Assembly: GCA_026018925.1 (NCBI GenBank)
Contig: JAKSZU010000216.1
Location: forward strand, 1-64,000
Direction of reading: 5' to 3'
Origin: Tupaia tana
Lineage: Eukaryota; Chordata; Mammalia; Scandentia; Tupaiidae
Length of the DNA: 64,000 nucleotides
Shown: positions 33,457-46,593 of the stretch, piece by piece
Layout of the letters: each line of letters begins with the position of its first letter
Numbering within the stretch: the stretch's first letter is position 1
The notes under the pieces: model-generated
What the model saw: the letters and a program-made list of their open reading frames with translations, nothing else
Told to the model about the DNA's origin: nothing
Database searches by the model: none
Made by a program: the position numbers and the translations under genes

Positions 33457-36400
33457 AGCTAGTGTGGTAGGGAGCCCCTCTGGCCTTCTCTCCCTGTCTC
33501 TGTGTCTCTGAGGTCTCTGTCTCTCTCTGCTCCTGTCTCCTCACTTTTTGGTAATTTTTCCTTTTTACGATTTTTTTAAAGGTAGAATTTCTCTCTGGCT
33601 CTCAGCTCCATCTTTGTTTTGTTAATAAGCCCTTCTGCTCCTTTCTCCCAGGCAGGAGAGTTGAGCCATTCTCTGAGAAGATTCCACATGGATACTGGGA
33701 ACTAGATATTTCAGGGCACAGGCGAAATGAAGATGTTCTACTCATAATTCAGCCTCCAGCAAGCAAAGCTAGTGTGGTAGGGAGCCCCTCAGGCCTTCTA
33801 TCCCTGTCTCTGTGTCTCTGAGTTCTCTGTCTCTCTCTGCTCCTGTCTCCTCATTTTTTTTTGGTAGTTTTCGATTTTTACGATTATTTTAAAGGTAGAA
33901 TTTCTCTCTGGCTCTCAGCTCCATCTTTTGTTTTGTTAATAAGCCCTTCTGCTCCTTTCTCCCAGGCAGGAGAGTTGAGCCATTCTCTGAGAAGATTCCA
34001 TATGGACACTTGGAACTAGATATTTCAGGGCACAGGCGAAATGAAGATTTTCTACTCATAATTCAGCCTCCAGCAAGCAAAGCTAGTTTGGTAGGGAGCC
34101 CCTCTTGCCTTCTATCCCTGTCTCTGTGTCTCTGAGTTCTCTGTCTCTCGCTGCTCCTGTCTCCTCATTTTTTTTGGTAATTTTTCCTTTTTACGATTTT
34201 TTTAAAGGTAGAATTTCTCTCTGGCTGTCAGCTCCATCTTTTGTTTTGTTAATAAGCCCTTCTGCTCCTTTCTCCCAGGCAGGAGAGTTGAGCCATTCTC
34301 TGAGAAGATTCCACATGGATATTGGGAACTAGATATTTCAGGGCACAGGTGAAATGAAGAATTTCTACTCATAATTCAGCCTCCAGAAAGCAAAGCTAGT
34401 GTGGTAGTGAGCCCCTCTGGCCTTCTATCCCTGTCTCTGTGTCTCTGAGGTCTCTGCCTCTCTCTGCTCCTGTCTCCTCATTTTTTTTTTTGGTAATTTT
34501 TCCATTTTACGATTTCTTTAAAGGTAGAATTTCTCTCTGACTCTCAGCTCCATCGTTTGTTTTGTTAATAAGCCCTTCTGCTCCTTTCTCCCAGGCAGGA
34601 GAGTTTTGCCATTCTCTGAGAAGATTCCACATGGATACTTGGAACAAGATATTTCAGGACACAGGTGAAATGAAGATTTTCTACTCATAATTCAGCCTCC
34701 AGCAAGCAAAGCTAGTGTGGTAGGGAGCCCCTCTGGCCTTCTATCCCTGTCTCTGTGTCTCTGAGGTCTCTGTCTCTCTCTGCTCCTGTCTCCTCATTTT
34801 TTTGGTAATTATTCCTTTTTACGATTTTTTTAAAGGTAGAATTTCTCTCTGGCTCTCAGATCCATCTTTTGTTTTGTTAATAAGCACTTCTGCTCCTTTC
34901 TCCCAGGCAGGAGAGTTGAGCCATTCTCTGAGAAGATTCCTCATGGATACTGGGAACTAGATATTTCAGGGCACAGGAGAAATGAAGACTTTCTACTCAT
35001 AATTCAGTCTCCAGCAAGCAAAGCTAGTGTGGTAGGGATCCCCTCTGGCCTTCTATCCCTGTCTCTGTGTCTCTGAGGTCTCTGTCTCTCTCTGCTCCTC
35101 TCTCCTCATTTTTTTTGGTAATTTTTCCTTTTTGATTTTTTTAAAGGTAGAATTTCTCTCTGGCTCTCAGCTCCATCTTTGTTTTGTTAATAAGCCCTTC
35201 TGCTCCTTTCTCCCAGGCAGGAGAGTTGAGCCATTCTCTGAGAAGATTCCACATGGATACTGGGAACTAGATATTTAAGGGCACAGGCGAAATGAAGATT
35301 TTCTACTCATAATTCAGCCTCCAGCAAGCAAAGCTAGTGTGGTAGGGAGCCCCTCTGGCCTTCTATCCCGGTCTCTGTGTCTCTGAGGTCTCTGTCTCTC
35401 TCTGCTCCTTTCTCCTCATTTTTTTGGTAATTTTTCCTTTTTACGATTTTTTTAAAGGTAGAATTTCTCAGTGGCTCTCAGCTCCATCTTTTGTTTTGTT
35501 AATAAGCCCTTCTGCTCCTTTCTCCCAGGCAGGAGAGATGAGCCATTCTCGGAGAAGATTCCACATGGATACTGGGAACTAGATATTTCAGGGCACAGGC
35601 GAAATGAAGATTTTCTACTCATAATTCAGCCCCCAGCAAGCAAAGCTAGTGTGGTAGGGAGCCCCTCTGGCCTTCTATCCCTGTCTCTGTGTCTCTGAGG
35701 TCTCTGTCTCTCTCTGCTCCTGTCTCCTTTTTTTTGGTTATTTTTCCTTTTTACGATTTTTTTAAAGTTAGAATTTCTCTCTGGTTGTCAGCTCCATCTT
35801 TTGTTTTGTTAATAAGCCCTTCTGCTCCTTTCTCCCAGGCAGGAGCGTTGAGCCATTCTCTGAGAAGATTCCACATGGATATTGAGAACTAGATATTTCA
35901 GGGCACAGGCGAAATGAAGATTTTCTACTCATAATTCAGCCTCCAGCAAGCAAAGCTAGTGTGGTAGGGAGCCCCTCTGGCCTTCTATCCCTGTCTCTGT
36001 GTCTCTGAGGTCTCTGCCTCTCTCTGCTCCTGTCTCCTCATTTTTTTTGGTAATTTTTCCATTTTACGATTTCTTTAAAGGTAGAATTTCTCTCTGACTC
36101 TCAGCTCCATCTTTTGTTTTGTTAATAAGCCCTTCTGCTCCTTTCTCCCAGGCAGGAGCGTTGAGCCATTCTCTGAGAAGATTCCACATGGATACTGGGA
36201 ACTAGATATTTCAGGGCACAGGCGAAATGAAGATTTTCTACTCATAATTCAGCCTCCAGCAAGCAAAGCTAGTGTGGTAGGGAGCCCCTCTGGCCTTCTA
36301 TCCCTGTCTCTGTGTCTCTGAGGTCTCTGTCTCTCTCTGCTCCTGTCTCCTCATTTTTTTTGGTAATTTTTCCTTTTTACGATTTTTTTAAAGGTAGAAT

Positions 36401-38771
36401 TTCTCTCTGGCTCTCAGCTCCATCTTTTGTTTTGTTAATAAGCCCTTCTGCTCCTTTCTCCCAGGCAGGAGAGTTGAGCCATTCTCTGAGAAGATTCCAC
36501 ATGGATAATTGGAACTACATATTTCAGGGCACAGGCGAAATGAATATTTTCTACTCATAATTCAGCCTCCAGCTAGCAAAGCTAGTGTGGTAGGGAGCCC
36601 CTCTGGCCTTCTATCCCTGTCTCTGTGTCTCTGAGGTCTCTGTCTCTCTCTGCTCCTGTCTCCTCATGTTTTTTTGGTAATTTTTCCTTTTTACGATTTC
36701 TTTAGAGGTAGAATTTCTCTCTGACTCTCAGCTCCATCTTTTGTTTTGTTAATAAGCCCTTCTGCTCCTTTCTCTCAGGCAGGAGAGTTTTGCCATTCTC
36801 TGAGAAGATTTCACATGGATACTGGGAACTAGATATTTCAGGGCACAGGCGAAATGAAGATTTTCTACTCATAATTCAGCCTCCAGCAAGCAAAGCTAGT
36901 GTGGTAGGGAGCCCCTCTGGCCTTCTCTCCCTGTCTCTGTGTCTCTGAGGTCTCTGTCTCTCTCTGCTCCTGTCTCCTCATGTTTTTTTGGTAATTTTTC
37001 CTTTTTACGATTTTTTTAAAGGTAGAATTTCTCTCTGGCTCTCAGCTCCATCTTTTGTTTTGTTAATAAGCCCTTCTGCTCCTTTCTCCCAGGCAGGAGA
37101 GTTGAGCCATTCTCTGAGAAGATTCCACATGGATACTGGGAACTAGATATTTCAGGGCACAGGCGAAATGAAGATTTTCTACTCATAATTCAGCCTCCAG
37201 CAAGCAAAGCTAGTGTGGTAGGGAGCCCCTCTGGCCTTCTATCCCTATCTCTGTGTCTCTGAGGTCTCTGTCTCACTCTGCTCCTGTCTCCTCTTTTTTT
37301 TGGTAATTTTTCCTTTTTACGATTTTTTTAAAGGTAGAATTTCTCTCTGGCTCTCAGCTCCATCTTTGTTTTGTTAATAAACCCTTCTGCTCCTTTCTCC
37401 CAGATAGGAGAGTTGAGCCATTCTCTGAGAAGATTCCACAGGGATACTGGGAACTAGATATTTCAGGACACAGGCGAAATGAAGATTTTCTACTCATAAT
37501 TCAGCCTCCAGCAAGCAAAGCTAGTGTGGTAGGGAGCCCCTCTGGCCTTCTATCCCTGTCTCTGTGTCTCTGAGGTCTCTGTCTCTCTCTGCTCCTGTCT
37601 CCTCATGTTTTTTTTTCGTAATTTTTACTTTTTACGGTTTTTTTAAAGGTAGAATTTCTCTCTGGCTCTCAGCTCCATCTTTTGTTTTGTTAATAAGCTC
37701 TTCTGCTCCTTTCTCCCAGGCAGGAGAGTTGAGCCATTCTCTGAGAAGATTCCACATGGATACTGGGAACTAGATATTTCAGGGCACAGGCGAAATGAAG
37801 ATTTTCTACTCATAATTCAGCCTCCAGCAAGGAAAGCTAGTGTGGTAGGGAGCCCCTCTGGCCTTCTATCCCTGTCTCTGAGTCTCTGAGGTCTCTGTCT
37901 CTCTCTGCTCCTGTCTCCTCAATTTTTTCGATAATTTTTCTTTTTACAATTCTTTTAAAGGTAGAATTTCTCTCTGGCTCTCAGCTCCATCATTTGTTTT
38001 GTTAATAAGCCCTTCTGCTCCTTTCTCCCAGGCAGGAGAGTTGAGCCATTCTCTGAGAAGGTTCCACATGGACACTGGGAACTAGATATTTCAGGGCACA
38101 GGCGAATTGAAGATTTACTACTCATAATTCAGCCTCCAGCAAGCATAGCTAGTGTGGGAGGGAGCCCCTCTGGCCGTCTATACCTGTCTCTGTGTCTCTG
38201 AGGTCTCTGTCTCTCTCTGCTCCTGTCTCCTCCTTTTTTTTGTTAATTTTTCCTATTTACGATTTTTTTAAAGGTAGAATTTCTCTGTGGCTCTCAGCTC
38301 CATCTTTTGTTTTGTTAATAAGCCCTTCTACTCCTTTCTCCCAGGCAGGAGAGTTGAGCCATTCTCTGAGAAGATTCCTCATGGATACTGGGAACTAGAT
38401 ATTTCAGGGCACAGGGAAATGAAGATTTTCTACTCATAATTCAGCCTCCAGCAAGCAAAGCTAGTGTGGTAGGGAACCCCTCTGGCCTTCTATCCCTGTC
38501 TCTGAGTCTCTGAGGTCTCTGTCTCTCTCTGCTCCTGTCTCCTCAATTTTTTTGGTAATTTTTCCTTTTTACGATTTTTTTAAATGTCGAATTTCTCTCT
38601 GGCTCTCAGCTCCATCTTTTGTTTTGTTAATAAGCCCTTCTGCTCCTTTCTCCCAGGCAGGAGAGTTGAGCCATTCTCTGAGAAGATTCCACATGGATAC
38701 TGGGAACTAGATATTTCAGGGCACAGGCGAAATGAAGACTTTCTACTCATAATTCAGCCTCCAGCAAGCAA
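33457..38771 (+). repeat. Monomers 108-124, mixed types
   Basis: Seventeen monomers. 33,457 (CTCACTTTTTGG, CATCTTTGTTTTG, AGATGTTC) and its successor (CCTCAGGCC, GGTAGTTTTC, CCATATGGACAC) reappear in the same order at 44,405. The stretch from 34.1 to 36.2 kb resembles block A and B types loosely (CTGCCTCTC with CCATTTTACG; CCATCGTTTG). 37,208-37,518 is a near-copy of 40,960-41,271. No gene or foreign element is present. Confidence 0.75.
37208..37518 (+). repeat. Isolated monomer matched at 40,960
   Basis: Shares CCTATCTCTG, GTCTCACTCTG, CTCCTCTTTTTTTTGG, CATCTTTGTTTTG, CCCAGATAGGAG, CACAGGGA and CAGGACACAGG with the monomer at 40,960-41,271, 12 monomers away. Flanking monomers do not match. 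This fits transfer of a single monomer or erosion of a longer duplication. Confidence 0.75.
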
Positions 38772-40959
38772 AGCTAGTGTGGTAGGTAGCCCCTCTGGCC
38801 TTCTATGCCTTTCTCTGTGTCTCAGAGGTCTCTGTCTCTCTCTGCTCCTGTCTCCTCATTTTTTTTGGTAATTTTTCCTTTTTGATTTTTTTTAAAGGTA
38901 GAATTTCTCTCTGGCTCTCAGCTCCATCTTTTGTTTTGTTAATAAGCCCTTCTGCTCCTTTCTCCCAGGCAGGAGAGTTAAGCCATTCTCTGAGAAGATT
39001 CCACATGGATACTGGGAACTAGATATTTCAGGGCACAGGCGAAATGAAGATTTTCTACTCATAATTCAGCCTCCAGCAAGCAAAGTTAGTGTGGTAGGGA
39101 GCCCCTCTGGCCTTCTATCCCTGTCTCTGTGTCTCTGAGGTCTCTGTCTCTCTCTGCTCCTGTCTCCTCATTTATTTTGGTAATTTTTCCTTTTTATGAT
39201 TTTTTTAAAGGTAGAATTTCTCTCTGGCTCTCAGCTCCATCTTTTGTTTTGTTAATAAGCCCTTCTGCTCCTTTCTCCCAGGCAGGAGAGTTGAGCCATT
39301 CTCTGAGAAGTTTCCACATGGATATTGGGAACTAGATATTTCAGGGCACAGGCGAAATGAAGATTTTCTACTCATAATTCAGCCTCCAGCTAGCAAAGCT
39401 AGTGTGGTAGGGAGCCCCTCTGGCCTTCTATCCCTGTCTCTGTGTCTCTGAGGTCTCTGTCTCTCTCTGCTCCTGTCTCCTCATTTTTTTTGGTAATTTT
39501 TCCTTTTTATGATTTCTTTAGAGGTAGAATTTCTCTCTGGCTCTCAGTCCATCTTTTGTTTTGTTAATAAGCCCTTCTGCTCCTTTCTCCCAGGCAGGAG
39601 AGTTGAGCCATTCTCTGAGAAGATTCCACATGGATACTGGGAACTAGATATTTCAGGGCACAGGCGAAATGAAGATTTTCTACTCATAATTCAGCCTCCA
39701 GCAAGCAAAGCTAGTATGGTAGGGAGCCCCTCTGGCCTTCTATACCTGTTTCTGTGTCTCTGAGGTCTCTGTGTCTCTCTGCTACTGTCTCCTCATTTTT
39801 TTTGGTAATTTTTCCTTTTTACGATTTTTTTAAAGGTAGAATTCCTCTCTGCCTTTCAGCTCCAACTTTTGTTTGTTAATAAGCGCTTCTGCTCCTTTCT
39901 CCCAGGCAGGAGAGTTGAGCCATTCTCTGAGAAGATTCCACATGGATACTGGGAACTAGATATTTCTGGGCACAGGCGAAATGAAGGTTTTCTACTCATA
40001 ATTCAGTCTCCAGCAAGCAAAGCTAGTGTGGTAGGGAGCCCCTCTGGCCTTCTATCCCTGTCTCTGTGTCTCTGAGTTCTCTGTCTCTCTCTGCTCCTGT
40101 CTCCTCATTTTTTTTGTTAATTTTTCCTTTTTACGATTTTTTTAAAGGTACAATTTCTCTCTGGCTCTCAGCTCCATCTTTTGTTTTGTTAATAAGCCCT
40201 TCTGCTCCTTTCTCCCAGGCAGGAGAGTTGAGCCATTCTCTGAGAAGATTCCATATGGACACTGGGAACTAGATATTTCAGGGCACAGGCGAAATGAAGA
40301 TTTTCTACTCATAATTCAGCCTCCAGCAAGCAAAGCTAGTGTGGTAGGGAGCCCCTCTGGCCTTCTATCCCTGTCTCTGTGTCTCTGAGGTCTCTGTCTC
40401 TCTCTGTTCCTGTCTCCTCATTTTTTTTGGTAATTTTCCTTTTTATGATTGTTTTATAGGTAGAATTTCTCTCTGGCTCTCAGCTCCATCTTTTGTTTTG
40501 TTAATAAGCCCTTCTGCTCCTTTCTCCCAGGCAGGAGAGTTGAGCCATTCTCTGAGAAGTTTACTCATAGATACTGGGAACTAGATATTTCCGGGCACAG
40601 GCGAATTGAAGATTTTCTACTCATAATTCAGACTCCAGCAAGCAAAGCTAGTGTGGTAGGGAGCCCCTCTGGCCTTCTATCCCTGTCTCTGTGTCTCTGA
40701 GGTCTCTGTCTCTCTCTGCTCCTGTCTCCTCATGTTTTTTTGGTAATTTTTCCTTTTTACGATTTTTTTAAAGGTAGAATTTCTCTCTGGCTCTCAGCTC
40801 CGTCTTTTGTTTTGTTAACAAGCCCTTCTTCTCCTTTCTCCCAGGCAGGAGCATTGAGCCATTCCCTGAGAAGATTTCACATGGATACTGGGAACTAGAT
40901 ATTTCAGGGCACAGGCGAAATGAAGATTTTCTACTCATAATTCAGCCTCCAGCAAGCAA
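38772..40959 (+). repeat. Block C copy 3 (7 monomers, one replaced)
   Basis: Follows C order: GGTAGGTAGCC; CATTTATTTTGG with GATATTGGG; CTAGCAAAGCTAG with CTCAGTCC; a replaced monomer (39,709, with CTCCAACTTTTG and AAGCGCTTC instead of GTCACTCTCGGC); GGTACAATTTC with CCATATGGACAC; GATTGTTTTATAGG with TTTACTCATAG; K monomer (40,646). Offset to copy 2 is about 7,502 bp, or 24 monomers. Confidence 0.82.
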
Positions 40960-43900
40960 AGCTAGTGTGGTAGGGAGCCCCTCTGGCCTTCTATCCCTAT
41001 CTCTGTGTCTCTGAGGTCTCTGTCTCACTCTGCTCCTGTCTCCTCTTTTTTTTTGGTAATTTTTCCTTTTTACGATTTCTTTAAAGGTAGAATTTCTCTC
41101 TGGCTCTCAGCTCCATCTTTGTTTTGTTAATAAGCCCTTCTGCTCCTTTCTCCCAGATAGGAGAGTTGAGCCATTCTCTGAGAAGATTCCACAGGGATAC
41201 TGGGAACTAGATATTTCAGGACACAGGCGAAATGAAGATTTTCTACTCATAATTCAGCCTCCAGCAAGCAAAGCTAGTGTGGTAGGGAGCCCCTCTGGCC
41301 TTCTATCCCTGTCTCTGTGTCTCTGAGTTCTCTGTCTCTCTCTGCTCCTGTCTCCTCATTTTTTTTGTTAATTTTTCCTTTTTACGATTTTTTTAAAGGT
41401 AGAATTTCTCTCTGCCTCTCAGCTCCATCTTTTGTTTTGTTAATAAGCGCTTCTGCTCCTTTCTCCCAGGCAGGAGAGTTGAGCCATTCTCTGAGAAGAT
41501 TCCACATGGATACTGGGAACTAGATATTTCTGGGCACAGGCGAAATGAAGATTTTCTACTCATAATTCAGTCTCCAGCAAGCAAAGCTAGTGTGGTAGGG
41601 AGCCCCTCTGGCCTTCTATCCCTGTCTCTGTGTCTCTGAGGTCTCTGTCTCTCTCTGCTCCTGTCTCCTCATTTTTTTTTGGTAATTTTTCCTTTTTATG
41701 ATTTTTTTAAAGGTAGAATTTCTCTCTGCCTCTCAGCTCCATCTTTTGTTTTGTTAATAAGCGCTTCTGCTCCTTTCTCCCAGGCAGGAGAGTTGAGCCA
41801 TTCTCTGAGAAGATTCCACATGGATACTGGGAACTAGATATTTCTGGGCACATGCGAAATGAAGATTTTCTACTCATAATTCAGCCTCCAGCAAGCAAAG
41901 CTAATGTGGTAGGGAACCCCTCTGGCCTTCTATCCCTGTCTCTGTGTCTCTGAGGACTCTGTCTCTCTCTGCTCCTGTCTCCTCATGTTTTTTTGGTAAT
42001 TTTTCCTTTTTACGATTTTTTAAAGGTAGAATTTCTCTCTGGCTCTCAGCTCCGTCTTTTGTTTTGTTAACAAGCCCTTCTTCTCCTTTCTCCCATGCAG
42101 GAGCGTTGAGCCATTCCCTGAGAAGATTTCACATGGATACTGGGAACTAGATATTTCAGGGCACAGGCGAAATGAAGATTTTCTACTCATAATTCAGCCT
42201 CCAGCAAGCAAAGCTAGTGTGGTATGGAGCCCCTCTGGCATTCTCTCCCTGTCTCTGTGTCTCTGGGGTCTCTGTCTCTCTCTGCTCCTGTCTCCTCATG
42301 TTTTTTTGGTAATTTTTCCTTTTTACGATTTTTTAAAGGTAGAATTTCTCTCTGGCTCTCAGCTCCATCTTTTGTTTTGTTAATAAGCCCTTCTGCTCCT
42401 TTCTCCCAGGCAGGAGAGTTTTGCCATTCTCTGAGAAGTTTCCACATGGATACTGGGAACAAGATATTTCAGGGCACAGGCGAAATAAAGATTTTCTATT
42501 CATAACTCAGCGTCCAGCAAGCAAAGCTATTGTGGTAGGGAGCCCCTCTGGCCTTCTCTCCCTGTCTCTGTGTCTCTGAGGTCTCTGTCTCTCTCTGCTC
42601 CTGTCTCCTCATTTTTTTTGGTAATTTTTCCTTTCTACGATTTTTTTAAAGGTAGAATTTCTCTCTGGCTCTCAGCTCCATCTTTTGTTTTGTTAATAAG
42701 CCCTTCTGCTCCTTTCTCCCAGGCAGGAGAGTTTTGCCATTCTCTGAGAAGATTCCACATGGATACTGGGAACTAGATATTTCAGGTCACAGGCGAAATG
42801 AAGATTTTCTACTCATAATTCAGCCTCCAGCAAGCAAAGCTAGTGTGGTAGGGAGCCCCTCTAGCCTTCTATCCCTGTCTCTGTGTCTCTGAGATCTCTG
42901 TCTCTCTCTGCTCCTGTCTCCTCATTTTTTTTGGTAATTTTTCCTTTTTTCGATTTTTTTAAAGGTAGAATTTCTCTCTGGCTCTCAGCTCCATCTTTTG
43001 TTTTGTTAATAAGCCCTTCTGCTCCTTTCTCCCAGACAGGAGAGTTGAGCCATTCACTGAGAAGATTCCACAGGGATACTGGGAACTAGATATTTCAGGG
43101 CACAGGCGAAATGAAGATTTTCTACTCATAATTCAGCCTCCAGCAAGCAAAGCTAGTGTGGTAGGGAGCCCCTCTGGCCTTCTATCCCTGTCTCTGTGCC
43201 TCTGAGGTCTCTGTCTCCCTCTGCTCCTGTCTCCTCATTTATTTTGGTAATTTATCCTTTTTACGATTTTTTTAAAGGTAGAATTTCTCTCTGGCTCTCA
43301 GCTACATCTTTTGTTTTGTTAATAAGCGCTTCTGCTCCTTTCTCCCAGGCAGGAGAGTTGAGCCATTCTCTGAGAAGATTCCACAGGGATACTGGGAACT
43401 AGATATTTCAGGGCACAGGCGAAATGGAGATTTTCTGCTCATAATTCAGCCTCCAGCAAGCAAAGCTAATGTGGTAGGGAACCCCTCTGGCCTTCTATCC
43501 CTGTCTCTGTGTCTCTGAGGTCTCTGTCTCTCTCTGCTCCTGTCTCCTCATGTTTTTTTGGTAATTTTTCCTCTTTACGATTTTTTTAAAGATAGAATTT
43601 CTCTCTGGCTCTCAGCTCCGTCTTTTGTTTTGTTAACAATCCCTTCTTCTCCTTTCTCCCAGGCAGGAGCGTTGAGCCATTCCCTGAGAAGATTTCACAT
43701 GGATACTGGGAACTAAATATTTCATGGCACAGGCGAAATGAAGATTTTCTACTCATAATTCAGCCTCCAGAAAGCAAAGCTAGTGTGGTAGGGAGCCCCT
43801 CTGGCCTTCTATCACTCTCTCTGTGTCTCTGAGGTCTCTGTCTCTCTCTGCTCCTGTCTCCTCATACTTTTTGGTAATTTTTCCTTTTTACGATTTTTTT

Positions 43901-46593
43901 AAAGGTAGAATTTCTCTCTGCCTCTCAGCTCCATCTTTTGTTTTGTTAATAAGCGCTTCTGCTCCTTTCTCCCAGGCAGGAGAGTTGAGCCATTCTCTGA
44001 GAAGATTCCACAGGGATACTGGGCACTAGATATTTCGGGGCACAGGCGAAATGGAGATTTTCTACTCATAATTCAGCCTCCAGCAAGCAAAGCTAGTGTG
44101 GTAGGGAACCCCTCTGGCTTTCTATCCCTGTCTCTGTGTCTCTGAGGTCTCTGTCTCTCTCTGCTCCTGTCTCCTCATGTTTTTTTGGTAATTTTTCCTT
44201 TTTACGATTTTTTTAAAGGTAGAATTTCTCTCTGGCCCTCAGCTCCGTCTTTTGTTTTGTTAACTAGCACTTCTTCTCCTTTCTCCCAGGCAGGAGCATT
44301 GAGCCATTCCCTGAGAAGATTTCACAAGGATACTGGGAACTAGATATTTCAGGGCACAGGCGAAATGAAGAATTTCTACTCATAATTCAGCCTCTAGCAA
44401 TCAAAACTAGTGTGGTAGGGAGCCCCTCAGGCCTTCTATCCCTGTCTCTGTGTCTCTGAGGTCTCTGTCTCTCTCTGCTCCTGTCTCCTCACTTTTTGGT
44501 AATTTTTCCTTTTTACGATTTTTTTAAAGGTAGAATTTCTCTCTGGCTCTCAGCTCCATCTTTGTTTTGTTAATAAGCCCTTCTGCTCCTTTCTCCCAGG
44601 CAGGAGAGTTGAGCCATTCTCTGAGAAGATTCCACATGGATACTGGGAACTAGATATTTCAGGGCACAGGCGAAATGAAGATGTTCTACTCATAATTCAG
44701 CCTCCAGCAAGCAAAGCTAGTGTGGTAGGGAGCCCCTCAGGCCTTCTATCCCTGTCTCTGTGTCTCTGAGTTCTCTGTCTCTCTCTGCTCCTGTCTCCTC
44801 ATTTTTTTTTGGTAGTTTTCCATTTTTACGATTATTTGAAAGGTAGAATTTCTCTCTGGCTCTCAGCTCCATCTTTTGTTTTGTTAATAAGCCCTTCTGC
44901 TCCTTTCTCCCAGGCAGGAGAGTTGAGCCATTCTCTGAGAAGATTCCATATGGACACTGGGAACTAGATATTTCAGGGCACAGGCGAAATGAAGATTTTC
45001 TACTCATAATTCAGCCTCCAGCAAGCAAAGCTAGTGTGGTAGGGAGCCCCTCTGGCCTTCTATCCCTGTCTCTGTGTCTCTGAGGTCTCTGTCTCTCTCT
45101 GCTCCTGTCTCCTCATTATTTTTTTGGTAATTTTTCCTTTTTACGATTTTTTTAACGGAAGAATTTCTCTCTGGCTCTCAGCTCCATCTTTTGTTTTGTT
45201 AATAAGCCCTTCTGCTCCTTTCTCCCAGGCAGGAGAGTTGAGCCATTGTCTGAGAAGTTTCCACATGGATACTTGGAACAAGATATTTCAGGGCACAGGC
45301 GAAAGAAGATTTTCTACTCATAATTCAGCCTCCAGCAAGCAAAGCTAGTGTGGTAGGGAGCACCTCTGGCCTTCTATCCCTGTCTCTGTGTCTCTGGGGT
45401 CTCTGTCTCTCTCTTCTCCTGTCTCCTCATTTTTTTTGTTAATTTTTCCTTTTTACGATTTTTTTAAAGGTACAATTTCTCTCTGGCTCTCAGCTCCATC
45501 TTTTGGTTTGTTAATAAGCCCTTCTGCTCCATTCTCCCAGGCAGGAGAGTTGAGCCATTCTCTGTGAAGTTTCCACATGGATACTGGGAACTAGATATTT
45601 CAGGGCACAGGCGAAATGAAGATTTTGTACTCATAATTCAGTCTCTAGCAAGCAAAACTAGTGTGGTAGGGAGCCCCTCTGGCCTTCTATCCCTGTCTCT
45701 GTGTCTCTGAGGTCTCTGTCTCTCTCTGCTCATGTATCCTCATGTTTTTTTGGTAATTTTTCCTTTTTACGATTTTTTTAAAGGTAGAATTTCTCTCTGG
45801 CTCTCAGCTCCGTCTTTTGTTTTGTTAACAAGCACTTCTTCTCCTTTCTCCCAGGCAGGAGCGTTGAGCCATTCCCTGAGAAGATTTCACAAGGATACTG
45901 GGAACTAGATTTTTCAGGGCACAGGCGAAATGAAGAATTTCTACTCATAATTCAGCCTCTAGCAAGCAAAACTAGTGTGGTAGGGAGCCCCTCAGGCCTT
46001 CTATCCCTGTCTCTGTGTCTCTGAGGTCTCTGTCTTTCTCTGCTCCTGTCTCCTCACTTTTTGGTAATTTTTCCTTTTTACAATTTTTTTAAAGGTAGAA
46101 TTTCTCTCTGGCTCTCAGCTCCATCTTTTGTTTTGTTAATAAGCCCTTCTGCTCCTTTCTCCCAGGCAGGAGAGTTGAGCCATTCTCTGAGAAGATTCCA
46201 CATGGATACTGGGAACTAGATATTTCAGGGCACAGGGGAAATGAAGATGTTCTACTCATAATTCAGCCTCCAGCAAGCAAAGCTAGTGTGGTAGGGAGCC
46301 CGTCAGGCCTTCTATCCCTGTCTCTGTGTCTCTGAGTTCTCTGTCTCTCTCTGCTCCTGTCTCCTCATTTTTTTTGTTAATTTTTCATTTTTATGATTTT
46401 TTTAAAGGTACAATTTCTCTCTGGCTCTCAGCTCCATCTTTTGGTTTGTTAATAAGCCCTTCTGCTCCATTCTCCCAGGCAGGAGAGTTGAGCCATTCTC
46501 TGTGAAGATTCCACATGGATACTGGGAACTAGATATTTCAGGGCACAGGCGAAATGAAGATTTTCTACTCATAATTCAGCCTCCAGCAAGCAA
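40960..46593 (+). repeat. Monomers 132-149, mixed types with five K monomers
   Basis: Eighteen monomers. K subtype occurs at 41,899, 43,464, 44,091 and 45,656, alternating with AAGCGCTTC and CTATTGTGG types; the chimera-like CACAGGGA monomers lie at about 42,838, 43,151 and 43,778. The part 43,778-45,655 is a diverged, shortened relative of block E. No gene or foreign element is present. Confidence 0.75.
43778..45655 (+). repeat. Diverged relative of block E
   Basis: Order: CATACTTTTTGG left with CACAGGGA and GGGCACTAG right (43,778); K with TTAACTAGCACTTC and CACAAGGA (44,091); CTCACTTTTTGG with CATCTTTGTTTTG (44,405); GAGTTCTCTG with GGTAGTTTTCC and CCATATGGACAC (44,715); TTAACGGAAG with CATTGTCTG (45,029); TTTTGGTTTG with GGTACAATTTC (45,343). 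The same series, spread over eight monomers, is at 52,863-55,362. It helps to set the ancestral order at the block E deletion. Confidence 0.75.
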
